Part shown: positions 1 through 7,345 of the stretch, piece by piece
How positions within the stretch are numbered: position 1 is the stretch's first letter
How the letters are laid out: each line of letters opens with the position of its first letter
Assembly (NCBI GenBank): GCA_028289375.1
Contig: JANQQK010000087.1
Location: 23,970 to 87,969, forward strand
Reading direction: 5' to 3'
Source of the DNA: Phycisphaerae bacterium
Lineage (GTDB): Bacteria > Planctomycetota > Phycisphaerae > UBA1845
Length of the DNA: 64,000 bases
Program-made: the position numbers and the translations under genes
The notes under the pieces: model-generated
The model's input: the letters and a program-made list of their open reading frames with translations, nothing else
Told to the model about the DNA's origin: nothing
Databases searched by the model: none

Positions 1-704
1 GGGTTGTCGTAGTAGTTCTGAAAGGCGTCGGTGGCAGACTTTGTGTGATGCCCTTTGCCATCGACGAGCATGCGGTAGGCGCGTTCGACACGTCCCCAAC
101 GGTTGTCGCGATCCATGGCGTAGAAGCGACCGATCACCGTGGCGACGCGACCGACACCCAGCTCAGCCATTTTCGCTTCGATTTCCGCGATGACATCGAT
201 GCCGCTCTTGGGCGGTGAGTCGCGACCGTCACCGAATGCATGCAGGAACACACGCGAACCGTCGAACCCGACCCGCTTGGCCATCTCAAGAATGGCGTAC
301 AGGTGTTCGAGCACACTGTGTACGCCGGCGTCGCTGCAGAGGCCCATAATGTGGACGTGGCCATTGGTTCCCTCGGCGTGCTCGAACGCGCCGCGAAGGA
401 CGTCGATGTCGAAGAACGACGCATCGCGAATGCGACGGCTGATGCGCATCACCTCCTGGTCGACGATGCGACCCGCGCCGATGTTCTGGTGCCCCACCTC
501 GCTGTTGCCCATGATGCCCTCGGGCAGGCCCACCTCCGGACCATGCGTGCAGATCTGCACGTGCGGATAGGTGGCCATCAGTTTGTCGTCGACGGGCGTC
601 TTGCCGAGATGAACGGCGTTGGCGTGATTCCATTCAGGGTGAGGATTGGCGCCCCATCCATCGCGGACGATCAGCACCACCGGCCTTGGTCGCTGTGCAC
701 TCAT
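1..704 (-). CDS. gpmI: 2,3-bisphosphoglycerate-independent phosphoglycerate mutase, N-terminal part (runs off left edge)
   Basis: Cofactor-independent phosphoglycerate mutase interconverts 3- and 2-phosphoglycerate in glycolysis, in the cytoplasm. I translated the minus strand from ATG 704. The N-terminus reads MSAQRPRPVVLIVRDGWG, followed by GIMGNSEVGHQNIGAGR, which holds the catalytic serine of the alkaline-phosphatase fold, then LHAFGDGRDSPPKSG and GRFYAMDRDNRWGR, all characteristic of GpmI. About 234 codons are present against roughly 510-550 for the family, so the C-terminal half lies outside the window. A GGAG about 9 nt before the ATG supports the start. It is the last gene of a minus-strand series and lies 89 bp after the small membrane protein gene, so it could share a transcript with it or have its own promoter. 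Confidence 0.93.
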   Translation of the reverse strand, partial: MSAQRPRPVVLIVRDGWGANPHPEWNHANAVHLGKTPVDDKLMATYPHVQICTHGPEVGLPEGIMGNSEVGHQNIGAGRIVDQEVMRISRRIRDASFFDIDVLRGAFEHAEGTNGHVHIMGLCSDAGVHSVLEHLYAILEMAKRVGFDGSRVFLHAFGDGRDSPPKSGIDVIAEIEAKMAELGVGRVATVIGRFYAMDRDNRWGRVERAYRMLVDGKGHHTKSATDAFQNYYDN

Positions 705-793
705 CTGGTGTTCTCCGTTGCGTCGGGAACATCAGTATCGTGCGTGGTGTGGCTGCGTCAAATCGTGCTAGCTGTTTGCTTGTTGCGTCACGG

Positions 794-1147
794 TCACATC
801 GTGGCGGACAGAACGGACTGCACGGCGGCGAGAATGGCCAGCGTGATGATCAGCATTTTCCATGTGTGGCCGGAACTCTCCGAACCGGCCATGCGCATCA
901 GAGGCGAAGACGCCGGTTCGGCGACGTTGGCTTGGTGATGGGCTTGTTGAATGAGGTGGCCCGCCTGTACCGCATTGATCCCGAGGCCGGCGGCGTATCG
1001 CACGAGTTGGCGGCGACGGTTTCGGTTGAGCGGGCCGTTGCGCAACTGCTGGATCACCATTTCGCGAAAGATCTGCTGGCGCTCCCAGGCGTCCATTTTC
1101 GGACCGATGTTGGTGGCAGCGGTTGACGTTGCTTCATGATTGGCCAT
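794..1147 (-). CDS. Small C-terminally anchored membrane protein, unknown function
   Basis: A 117-residue protein I do not recognise. The N-terminal two thirds are hydrophilic and rich in Arg, Gln and Asn, with a basic NRNRRRQLVRYAAG stretch. A single hydrophobic segment (MLIITLAILAAVQSVL) lies at the very C-terminus, giving the topology of a tail-anchored protein with a cytoplasmic N-domain. A strong GGAGGG lies 5 nt before ATG 1147. It sits between the ABC permease gene and gpmI on the same strand, 79 and 89 bp away, so it may be a distal member of the exporter operon. No catalytic motif is visible. Confidence 0.7.
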   Translation of the reverse strand: MANHEATSTAATNIGPKMDAWERQQIFREMVIQQLRNGPLNRNRRRQLVRYAAGLGINAVQAGHLIQQAHHQANVAEPASSPLMRMAGSESSGHTWKMLIITLAILAAVQSVLSATM

Positions 1148-1226
1148 GACTTCCCTCCCCAGTCAACGATAGGCGCGATGGGTGTCGAAGTCGCCGGAAA
1201 GTTTGGTCCGGTAAGGGCGAGGGTGA

Positions 1227-2927
1227 TCAGACTTCAAGCCGCTTGAGATGGCGGGCGCCCATCCAGATGGCGGCTGTGCCGGCGACAAGTCCGACGATGC
1301 AAACCAGTCCGACAACGAGGAAGACGATCTGCGGCGCACGTGTGGTGATGCCGGTGTCACCGACCCGGAAGGTCACGAAGCCCATACCTGTGAGCATCGT
1401 GCAAATGAGCATGACCGAACTGATGAGATTGATCGTCCCGCCGAGTCCGTTGGCGATGCGTGCGGGGTTGCGCTGTTGGAACATGGGCAGTCGCGCGCCG
1501 AAACCGACGGCGAACCCGCACAGCCCGTGGCAGACGCAGAACGTCACAGCCAGGTAGACCAGCGATGCCGTCGTGCTGATCCTCAGCATGTAGGATGCGA
1601 GCACCATCACGGCAAACGCCACCCCGCCCGTGACCACCATCGAGAAGGCATACTTGGCCAGCAGAATCCACGTTCGCGAGATCGGCAGCAGCCCGATGAA
1701 CCAGAGCTGATGCCCTTCGAGCGAGACCATCGGGAAGACGAAGCGGCTGGTGAACGTCGCGAGAATGAAACTGATGGCCCCGAGGTTCAGGAAGGGGACG
1801 AACGCGCTTAGTCGCGATGACTCGTCCATTTCGAAACGCGGCGCGTTGAGCAGATACAACGCCATCAGCCCGAAGAGAATGACCAACTGCGACCATTGCA
1901 GCGGATCGCGAACGAATGTGCGCATGTCTTTGGCGGCGATGAGCCGCGCCGACGTTGGCAAGAAGAAGAACAGCTTGCCAGCCAACCCGCCCGACGCCTG
2001 CACGACGGACTTGCGCGCCTGCGCGGAGGAACCCCGAGCTCGATCGAAGGCGGGGAGGAATCCCCGGGACACGATCGATACCGCCAGCCAGCTCAGGAAC
2101 AAGCCGTTGGCAAATGTGACGAGCAGGTAGCACAGCGCATCTTCCGAACGGTTGTCGATGGCCGCTTCGATGCCGCGGGTGACCCATGTGCTGGGCAGGA
2201 CGGCGGCTTGAATGAGCGCCATGCGCCCGAAGAAGCCATCCAGCCATTCATTGCTGACCAGTCCGATGTCGCGTACGGAGCGCATGCCCCAGACTATCAC
2301 GATGAGAATGGCGATGACGCCGGCGCCGATCAGCAGCTTGCCGGCACTGCGAGGCAAATAGCGGGCGATGGCCCAGGATGTGAGCAGTCCGATCGCACCG
2401 GGGATCGGCACGAAGGCGAGAAAGAACGCGATGAACATCGGATAGAATTGCGGCCCCCGATCATCATACGCCCGCGCGATCGCCATCATCAGCGGCAGTC
2501 CAAGAAGAATCAGCGACCAACTCGAAAAGAAGAGGCTTTCGAGGAACTTAAGCGCTACCGTGCTGTCGACGCGCAGGGGCGAACTCAGCAGGTAGTTGGC
2601 TTCCTCGTGGGTGAATAGCGTGCCATAGGTCAAAATCGCGTTGGAGAAGGCAAGCAGCACCAGCAACGCCACAAAGAAGAAGTTGAACAACAGCGGCACC
2701 GCGACGACGAACTGCAATTCATTGCGTTGGAAGTAGCTGAATACCAGCGAGAAAAGTGCATAAAGCGCGAACCAGATGAGAATCATGAACCCGACGGTGG
2801 CGAACACTTTCACCGGCGCCTCAATGATCACTTCGCGCGCGGTGTTGTACAGCACGCGACACTTCATGCGGGCCAGCGTCGAAACCCCAGCCGGTGCGAA
2901 TGCGAAGTCATTCTTCGATGGGGGCAT
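1227..2927 (-). CDS. ABC exporter permease, ABC-2-like multi-spanning membrane protein
   Basis: The 566-residue product has about twelve hydrophobic segments with short loops, and one longer loop around residues 290-330 containing an Arg/Ser-rich stretch. This matches the putative ABC exporter permeases found as one long polypeptide next to a single ATPase gene. The start at 2927 overlaps the end of the ATPase gene by 20 bp, implying translational coupling; an internal ATG at Met21 is an alternative start. Substrate unknown. Because the ATPase is a separate cytoplasmic subunit, the working exporter would be two permease copies (or one long double unit) plus two ATPases. Identification rests on topology and context, not on a specific motif. 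Confidence 0.8.
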   Translation of the reverse strand: MPPSKNDFAFAPAGVSTLARMKCRVLYNTAREVIIEAPVKVFATVGFMILIWFALYALFSLVFSYFQRNELQFVVAVPLLFNFFFVALLVLLAFSNAILTYGTLFTHEEANYLLSSPLRVDSTVALKFLESLFFSSWSLILLGLPLMMAIARAYDDRGPQFYPMFIAFFLAFVPIPGAIGLLTSWAIARYLPRSAGKLLIGAGVIAILIVIVWGMRSVRDIGLVSNEWLDGFFGRMALIQAAVLPSTWVTRGIEAAIDNRSEDALCYLLVTFANGLFLSWLAVSIVSRGFLPAFDRARGSSAQARKSVVQASGGLAGKLFFFLPTSARLIAAKDMRTFVRDPLQWSQLVILFGLMALYLLNAPRFEMDESSRLSAFVPFLNLGAISFILATFTSRFVFPMVSLEGHQLWFIGLLPISRTWILLAKYAFSMVVTGGVAFAVMVLASYMLRISTTASLVYLAVTFCVCHGLCGFAVGFGARLPMFQQRNPARIANGLGGTINLISSVMLICTMLTGMGFVTFRVGDTGITTRAPQIVFLVVGLVCIVGLVAGTAAIWMGARHLKRLEV

Positions 2928-3657
2928 CGGACGTCTCGGTCAGTTCGAGGAAGATTTCTTCGAGCGAGTGCTGGCTGGTGGCGGTGTTGCGCAGCTCTTC
3001 CAGCGTTCCCACGGCGATCAGGTTGCCCTTGTTGATGATGCCGATGCGGTCGGCGACGGCTTCGGCCACTTCCAGCGTGTGCGTGCTCATGAAGACGCTG
3101 CCGCCGGATCGGGTGATGTCAAGGAACAAGTCCTTGACGCTCCGCACCGTTCGCGGGTCCAGCCCGACCATCGGCTCGTCGATGATCAGCACCCGTGGCT
3201 GATGCAACAACGCCGCCGCCAGCACGACACGCTGTTTCATGCCGTGTGAATACGTGCCGCCAAGACGATCAACGAAGGGATCGAGATCGAGTTGGCGATT
3301 GAGCTTCTCGAGATTCTCATCGCGCTCCTCCCGTCCCATGCCATACATTTCAGCCACGAAGTAGAGAAACTCCCGTCCGGTCAGCTTCTCATACAGGAAC
3401 GGTTGGTCGGGCACGTAGGCAAGTTGCGCCTTGGCCAGCAGGCCGTTCGTGCCCATCAGGTGCCCGCAGACATGGATCGAGCCTTCGTGCGGCGTGAGCA
3501 GGCCGGAGATCATCTTGATCGTCGTGGTCTTGCCCGCGCCGTTGGGTCCCAGAAAGGCGAACAACTCCCCCGGCGGCACGGAGAGCGTCAGTCCATTGAC
3601 GGCAACTTTCTGACCATATCGCTTTACGACACCCTGAATATCGATCGCATCTGCCAT
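2908..3657 (-). CDS. ABC transporter ATP-binding protein (exporter type)
   Basis: A 249-residue nucleotide-binding subunit. Walker A is GPNGAGKTTTIK near residues 37-48. The signature loop is YSHGMKQRV, a variant of LSGGQ common in ABC-2 exporters. Walker B is VLIIDEPMVGLD, with the H-loop in STHTLEVAE. The length is that of a lone ATPase domain. It would energise the permease encoded immediately downstream (20-bp overlap) for export of an unknown substrate. The DUF309 gene lies 62 bp upstream on the same strand. The acidic tail (SDAPIEE) overlaps the permease start. Confidence 0.93.
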   Translation of the reverse strand: MADAIDIQGVVKRYGQKVAVNGLTLSVPPGELFAFLGPNGAGKTTTIKMISGLLTPHEGSIHVCGHLMGTNGLLAKAQLAYVPDQPFLYEKLTGREFLYFVAEMYGMGREERDENLEKLNRQLDLDPFVDRLGGTYSHGMKQRVVLAAALLHQPRVLIIDEPMVGLDPRTVRSVKDLFLDITRSGGSVFMSTHTLEVAEAVADRIGIINKGNLIAVGTLEELRNTATSQHSLEEIFLELTETSDAPIEE

Positions 3658-3719
3658 TGGTCTATTTTCGCCATGCCCGGATGGAAAGGCAAACCGGGGG
3701 TGTCACTTGATGATCAGTG

Positions 3720-4271
3720 TCAGGCGTTGTTCAACTCAATATAGGGGTAATGGTCCGGAGCGTGATCGTCGCCAAGGGCCAACCGTTCGTAGTACGCATC
3801 AACACGGGCGTTGAAATCGTTCACGTCGAGTCCCATGAAGACAGCCTTCCCGCCATGCTCAAGCACGAAATCGAGGTAGGCCCGACTGCTGGATCGCAGG
3901 CGGTCGAATCCGCGCGGGTGGTTCAACAGGAATTTCAGGTGGGCCGCCCCGGTCTGAATAAGCCCTTGTAAGAACTTTCCCTGCACACCTTTCTTGTCGG
4001 TCAGCTGCCAGAGCGCCTCCCAGCTCTCATGGGCTTCCCACCAATAGCCGTGGTTGTACAGATCGACGCCGAACAGATACTCCTCCGACTGCCGCCACGC
4101 GTCGGGAGCATGGTTCGTGGCTTCGGGTTCCGGTTCGCCGGGCGGGTGGTAACTGTGCCCGTCCGGGTGCGCGGTCGGATGCGGATGCTGCCCCGGGATG
4201 AACCGGTACGGCGGGAAGGGAATGTCCGTGTATCGGCGGATGGCGAGTTGTTCAACGATGGCGGCGTTCAT
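3720..4271 (-). CDS. DUF309 domain protein
   Basis: The product is 183 residues from ATG 4271. The core YLFGVDLYNHGYWWEAHESW is the DUF309 signature, a helical hairpin with a conserved EAHE seen in small bacterial and plastid proteins of unknown biochemical role. It is preceded by a Pro/His-rich linker with a PFPPYRFIPGQHPHP stretch. The ATG overlaps the stop of the nitrilase-like gene as ATGA (4268-4271), so the two are translationally coupled. An in-frame upstream ATG at 4517 would lie deep inside the nitrilase gene and is rejected. The family is known only structurally; coupling to an amidohydrolase is suggestive but gives no specific reaction. Confidence 0.85.
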   Translation of the reverse strand: MNAAIVEQLAIRRYTDIPFPPYRFIPGQHPHPTAHPDGHSYHPPGEPEPEATNHAPDAWRQSEEYLFGVDLYNHGYWWEAHESWEALWQLTDKKGVQGKFLQGLIQTGAAHLKFLLNHPRGFDRLRSSSRAYLDFVLEHGGKAVFMGLDVNDFNARVDAYYERLALGDDHAPDHYPYIELNNA

Positions 4272-5146
4272 GGCGCGGGCTCGGATTCGGGCAGCAGGCC
4301 GACGCTCGTTCGGTACGCGCGAAATGCCGCCAGCTTGGCGAGATTGATGTCCGCTCGGATAACGCCCTCTTGGCCATGCTGAAAAACACGCTGGATGCGA
4401 CCGATGTCGGGCCTGTGCGAAGGATCGATGATGCAGGACGCGCCGGCGGTGAAATGGGTCTGTCGGGTGCGACCGGAACCGTGGGCAGTCTCCATCACGT
4501 GTTCCGACTCGGGCCAATCGGCTACGGCGACCGCGAATCCGTTTTCCATGCCGCGGGTGAGCGCCATCGCATGCCAGACGCTCCGGGCATACTCAATGTT
4601 TTTGTCGGTCGGCACGCTCGTCTTGACCGGCACCGCCAGCAGATCGATCTTCCCCGCCAGTTCGCGGCCCAACTCCGGGAACCAGAGATCGGCGCAGATC
4701 AGGGCGCCAACACGGAATCCATCGATTTCAAACAACCCGACCGAATTGCCGGCCACGCGGGTGTCGGCTTCGGTGGAAAAGAGGATGCGTTTGTCGTAAC
4801 GCCCGATAATCTCGCCGCTTCGGTGAACCACGTGGGCGGCATTTCGCTTGGACCCATCGGGGTCGGTCACCAGAATGCTGCCGCCGACGACGTGGGTGTC
4901 ACAGCTCCGGGCGAGCGTTTGGAGGAACTGACGGCTGGCGTTCCCGTCCGTCGGCGACGGATGGCCGTCGAATACCTCCGGCAGGACGACGAGATCGAGC
5001 GGCGCCGCCGCGATCAGGGCGTCGACCTCCCGCCGGATCACGTGCAGATTGGGCATGAATTGCCCGATCTTCAGCGTTGGCTGAAGGATGGCGATACGAA
5101 GATAGGCCTGTTCGTGGGTGATGGCGTGCTCCCTGCGTCTTTGCAC
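4268..5146 (-). CDS. Carbon-nitrogen hydrolase (nitrilase superfamily)
   Basis: A cytoplasmic amidohydrolase of the CN-hydrolase fold, about 290 residues. The catalytic triad is visible in family context: Glu in LVVLPEVFDG, Lys in GRYDKRILF and Cys in VGALICADLWFPE. Members hydrolyse amides or nitriles, and substrate cannot be assigned from sequence. The start is uncertain. No ATG precedes the conserved ILQPTLKIGQF strand, GTG 5146 is chosen, and TTG 5206 would add 20 residues. It is coupled by ATGA to the DUF309 gene. It heads the minus-strand series and is divergent from the small zinc-ribbon-like gene at 5267. Confidence 0.87.
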   Translation of the reverse strand: MQRRREHAITHEQAYLRIAILQPTLKIGQFMPNLHVIRREVDALIAAAPLDLVVLPEVFDGHPSPTDGNASRQFLQTLARSCDTHVVGGSILVTDPDGSKRNAAHVVHRSGEIIGRYDKRILFSTEADTRVAGNSVGLFEIDGFRVGALICADLWFPELGRELAGKIDLLAVPVKTSVPTDKNIEYARSVWHAMALTRGMENGFAVAVADWPESEHVMETAHGSGRTRQTHFTAGASCIIDPSHRPDIGRIQRVFQHGQEGVIRADINLAKLAAFRAYRTSVGLLPESEPAP

Positions 5147-5266
5147 TGACCGATTCTGTGTTAAAATCCTCCCAGAGGAATGTAGAAGGATCAGGGACGG
5201 GGTCAATTCGCCGATGTGGACGCGGCGAGCGGTGATTCGGGCAAAACGAGCAACGGTGAATCAAAC

Positions 5267-5458
5267 ATGCAAGTTCGGTTTCAGTGTCCGGCCTGTGGTG
5301 GATCGCACGTTTTCGACATGCCCGAGACGACGATTCACATGACGTGTGCGTCGTCCGGGAAGGTGTTGAAGCTCAAGCTGACCACCGGTGGCGACGTCAA
5401 GTCAGAGGTCGTGGGCGGCTCGGGCGACAAGAAGACGGTCGCCGGCGGGGCATCGTAA
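5267..5458 (+). CDS. 63-residue protein with a single zinc-knuckle-like CPACGG
   Basis: A very small cytoplasmic protein: MQVRFQCPACGGSHVFDMPE followed by a predicted beta-rich core and a Gly/Lys-rich tail. The CPAC pair resembles the first half of a zinc ribbon. The second half has only one Cys (MTCASSGK), so a complete four-ligand site is absent. Homologous-looking short proteins with two CxxC pairs are common in planctomycetes, so this may be a degenerate member. ATG 5267 is chosen because the zinc-knuckle strand follows it at once; an in-frame upstream start at 5216 would add a low-complexity leader. No clear ribosome-binding site is visible. Confidence 0.55.
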   Translation: MQVRFQCPACGGSHVFDMPETTIHMTCASSGKVLKLKLTTGGDVKSEVVGGSGDKKTVAGGAS

Positions 5459-5546
5459 TCCGGTTTCTCGGCTGTATCCCTTTTCGCGATAACGTGTTAC
5501 GTCGTCGAGATGAACGAATGCGGGAATGTGTCGTAGAATGGGTGGT

Positions 5547-6344
5547 ATGAAGGTCACGCATGCGATGCTGGTTGGGTGTTTGCTCGCGGCTGCTGCCACG
5601 GTGCAGGGCAAGGACGCGATGTCCTCGACCGGTGATGCCGACGGCGTGTTCGCCCTACTCGATCAACTCCACAGCAACGACTACGCCGAGCGGGAGGCGG
5701 CCGACGCCGCGTTGCGTGAAATGGGCACGCCGATCCTGCCCTACCTGACCGAGCGATACCGCCAGAGCGAGGATCTCGAATCGCAATTGCGCGTGCAGCG
5801 GATCATCGAGTACGTCTACTTCTGGGACGAGGTCTTCTCGCAGAATGCCTTTCTCGGCATCGAGCACGTCTTGCACAACAATCCGGCGGACGCTCGTCTG
5901 AAGGAGAACGAAGCTGGCATTGAGATTCGGCGGATCATTGAGGGAACATCAGCCGACCGAGCCGGCCTCCAGGGTGGCGATCTGGTCATCGGGGTCGACG
6001 GTGTGCGTCTCTCGAGCGGGATCAACGTGTCGACGTTTGCGGAAATGATCCGCACCAAGAGCCCGGGGGACAGGATGGAGTTTCTGATCTTCCGCGGCAC
6101 GGAGATGATGACGTTCGACATCGAGTTGGGCATTCGCCCGATTCCGATGTACGCCAACCGCAATCGCGTTCCCAAGGAACTTCGGGAACATTACGACACG
6201 CAGATCGCCGAATTCCATGAGTGGTGGAATGATGAGCTTGGCGGCCGTGATCCCGTCCGCGCACTGCGCGTCAACGATATGATCCGAATCGGGTCCGACG
6301 CTCAGCCGATGTTCGACTATTCCTCCGGTGATGACCAGCCATAG
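5547..6344 (+). CDS. Secreted PDZ-domain protein with N-terminal HEAT-like helices
   Basis: A 265-residue exported protein. The signal peptide is MKVTHAMLVGCLLAAAATVQG. Residues of about 30-95 form a helical region (LDQLHSNDYAEREAADAALR) resembling a single HEAT-like repeat found before PDZ domains in planctomycetes. A PDZ domain follows at about 105-190, with AFLGIEHV as the carboxylate loop region and GTSADRAGLQGGDLVIGVDG as the characteristic core. No serine-protease triad is present, so it is a PDZ adaptor and not a DegP-type protease. A TAGAAT box ends 7 nt before ATG 5547, suggesting a leaderless or near-leaderless mRNA; two in-frame ATGs lie just upstream. Confidence 0.8.
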   Translation: MKVTHAMLVGCLLAAAATVQGKDAMSSTGDADGVFALLDQLHSNDYAEREAADAALREMGTPILPYLTERYRQSEDLESQLRVQRIIEYVYFWDEVFSQNAFLGIEHVLHNNPADARLKENEAGIEIRRIIEGTSADRAGLQGGDLVIGVDGVRLSSGINVSTFAEMIRTKSPGDRMEFLIFRGTEMMTFDIELGIRPIPMYANRNRVPKELREHYDTQIAEFHEWWNDELGGRDPVRALRVNDMIRIGSDAQPMFDYSSGDDQP

Positions 6345-6360
6345 TTGATGCCCGGTGATT

Positions 6361-6386
6361 CCAGCCCCACGTTCGCTGGTGGCTGG
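6361..6386 (+). terminator. Possible hairpin terminator after the PDZ gene
   Basis: CCAGCC (6361-6366) and GGCTGG (6381-6386) form a stem with further CCA/TGG pairing across a bulge. It is 17 nt past the PDZ stop. No U-tract follows, so intrinsic termination would be weak. Confidence 0.3.
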
Positions 6387-6452
6387 TGATCAATCTTCCG
6401 ATAACATGCTCGACGGATTCTCGCGGAATGGGACTGCGCATCGGGAGCCTTC

Positions 6453-7238
6453 ATGACGGATCAGACCACGCCCAAGTTGGCGGAAGAGCGTGCCAAGGGA
6501 CCGGCATGGCTGGAATCGCTCGTCGGTCCCCGGCCCGAGCTGCCCTACATTGCCCCGTTCATGGGGTTTCTGGTGTTGATCTGGGTGGGGTCGTTCGTGA
6601 AGGACCCCTACTACACGCTGCACATGTATGCGCTGCGGACGGTCGGCGGGTTGGCGTTGGCGGTTCTGTTCTGGCGGTACTACCCGTCGATGGGCAAGCT
6701 GCATCCGATCAAGTGCGTCGTGTTTGGAATCGGCGTCGCCTACATGTGGGTCATGGTGCACCGACTCGTGGCGGGGCAATATGTCGACGGTGTGTGGGTC
6801 AGCGAGCGGCTCAGTTGGTATGTACAGCCACTGGGTGCTGACGCCCAGCCGGAAGACTATTTCAATCCGAAGGAAGTCTACGGCGATGGTTGGCTGTATT
6901 GGATTTTCCTGATCGTGCGGATCGGGGGCGCTTCGACAACGGTGCCGATCGTCGAGGAGATTTTCTGGCGCGCGTTTCTGTTGCGGGCGTTGATCGACTG
7001 GGACGACTTCAAGAGCGTTCCGCTCGGAAAATTCACGTGGTATTCATTTCTGCTCTGTTCGCTGCTGTCGGCTGCGGAACATCCGCAATGGGAAGTCGGG
7101 ATTCTCTGCTGGATGATCTACAACGGCCTGTTCTACTGGACGCGAAGCATCAAGTGCCTGATTGTCACGCATGGCATTACGAACTTCGTGTTGTATGTCC
7201 ATGTCGTGGTGAAGGAAGACTGGGTCTTCTGGTCATAG
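6453..7238 (+). CDS. CPBP-type intramembrane protease, CAAX prenyl protease-related
   Basis: A 261-residue polytopic membrane protein with about seven hydrophobic segments. The glutamic-type intramembrane protease motifs are all present: VEEIFWRAFLLR (EExxxR), a conserved His in SAAEHPQWEVG, and THGITNFVLY near the C-terminus. Architecture and length fit the CAAX-protease-related subfamily that co-occurs with exosortase/PEP-CTERM systems, so a role in processing C-terminally anchored exported proteins is plausible but inferred. The peroxidase gene 5 kb away encodes a protein with a candidate C-terminal sorting segment. The gene stands alone, about 110 bp after the PDZ gene, and ends before a strong inverted repeat. 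Confidence 0.85.
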   Translation: MTDQTTPKLAEERAKGPAWLESLVGPRPELPYIAPFMGFLVLIWVGSFVKDPYYTLHMYALRTVGGLALAVLFWRYYPSMGKLHPIKCVVFGIGVAYMWVMVHRLVAGQYVDGVWVSERLSWYVQPLGADAQPEDYFNPKEVYGDGWLYWIFLIVRIGGASTTVPIVEEIFWRAFLLRALIDWDDFKSVPLGKFTWYSFLLCSLLSAAEHPQWEVGILCWMIYNGLFYWTRSIKCLIVTHGITNFVLYVHVVVKEDWVFWS

Positions 7239-7278
7239 CGCGGCCTCTGCTTCGATTTCTTTGAAGGTCAAATGCAAA

Positions 7279-7315
7279 ACGCCCGCCGACCCGGTTGACG
7301 GGTGCGGCGGGCGTT
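7279..7315. terminator. Hairpin terminator between convergent genes
   Basis: The arms AACGCCCGCCG (7279-7289) and CGGCGGGCGTT (7305-7315) are perfectly complementary, with additional ACCCG/CGGGT pairing inside. On the minus strand the stem is followed by TTTTGCATTT, a modest U-tract serving the cysteine-rich repeat gene. It could also stop plus-strand readthrough from the CPBP gene. Confidence 0.75.
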
Positions 7316-7345
7316 CGCCAGCGAGCTACGTGGAACGATGTGCGA

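Noticed and set aside
1163..1360. 65-codon minus-strand frame at the end of the ABC permease gene
   Set aside because: It overlaps the permease C-terminus in another frame and has no start signal.
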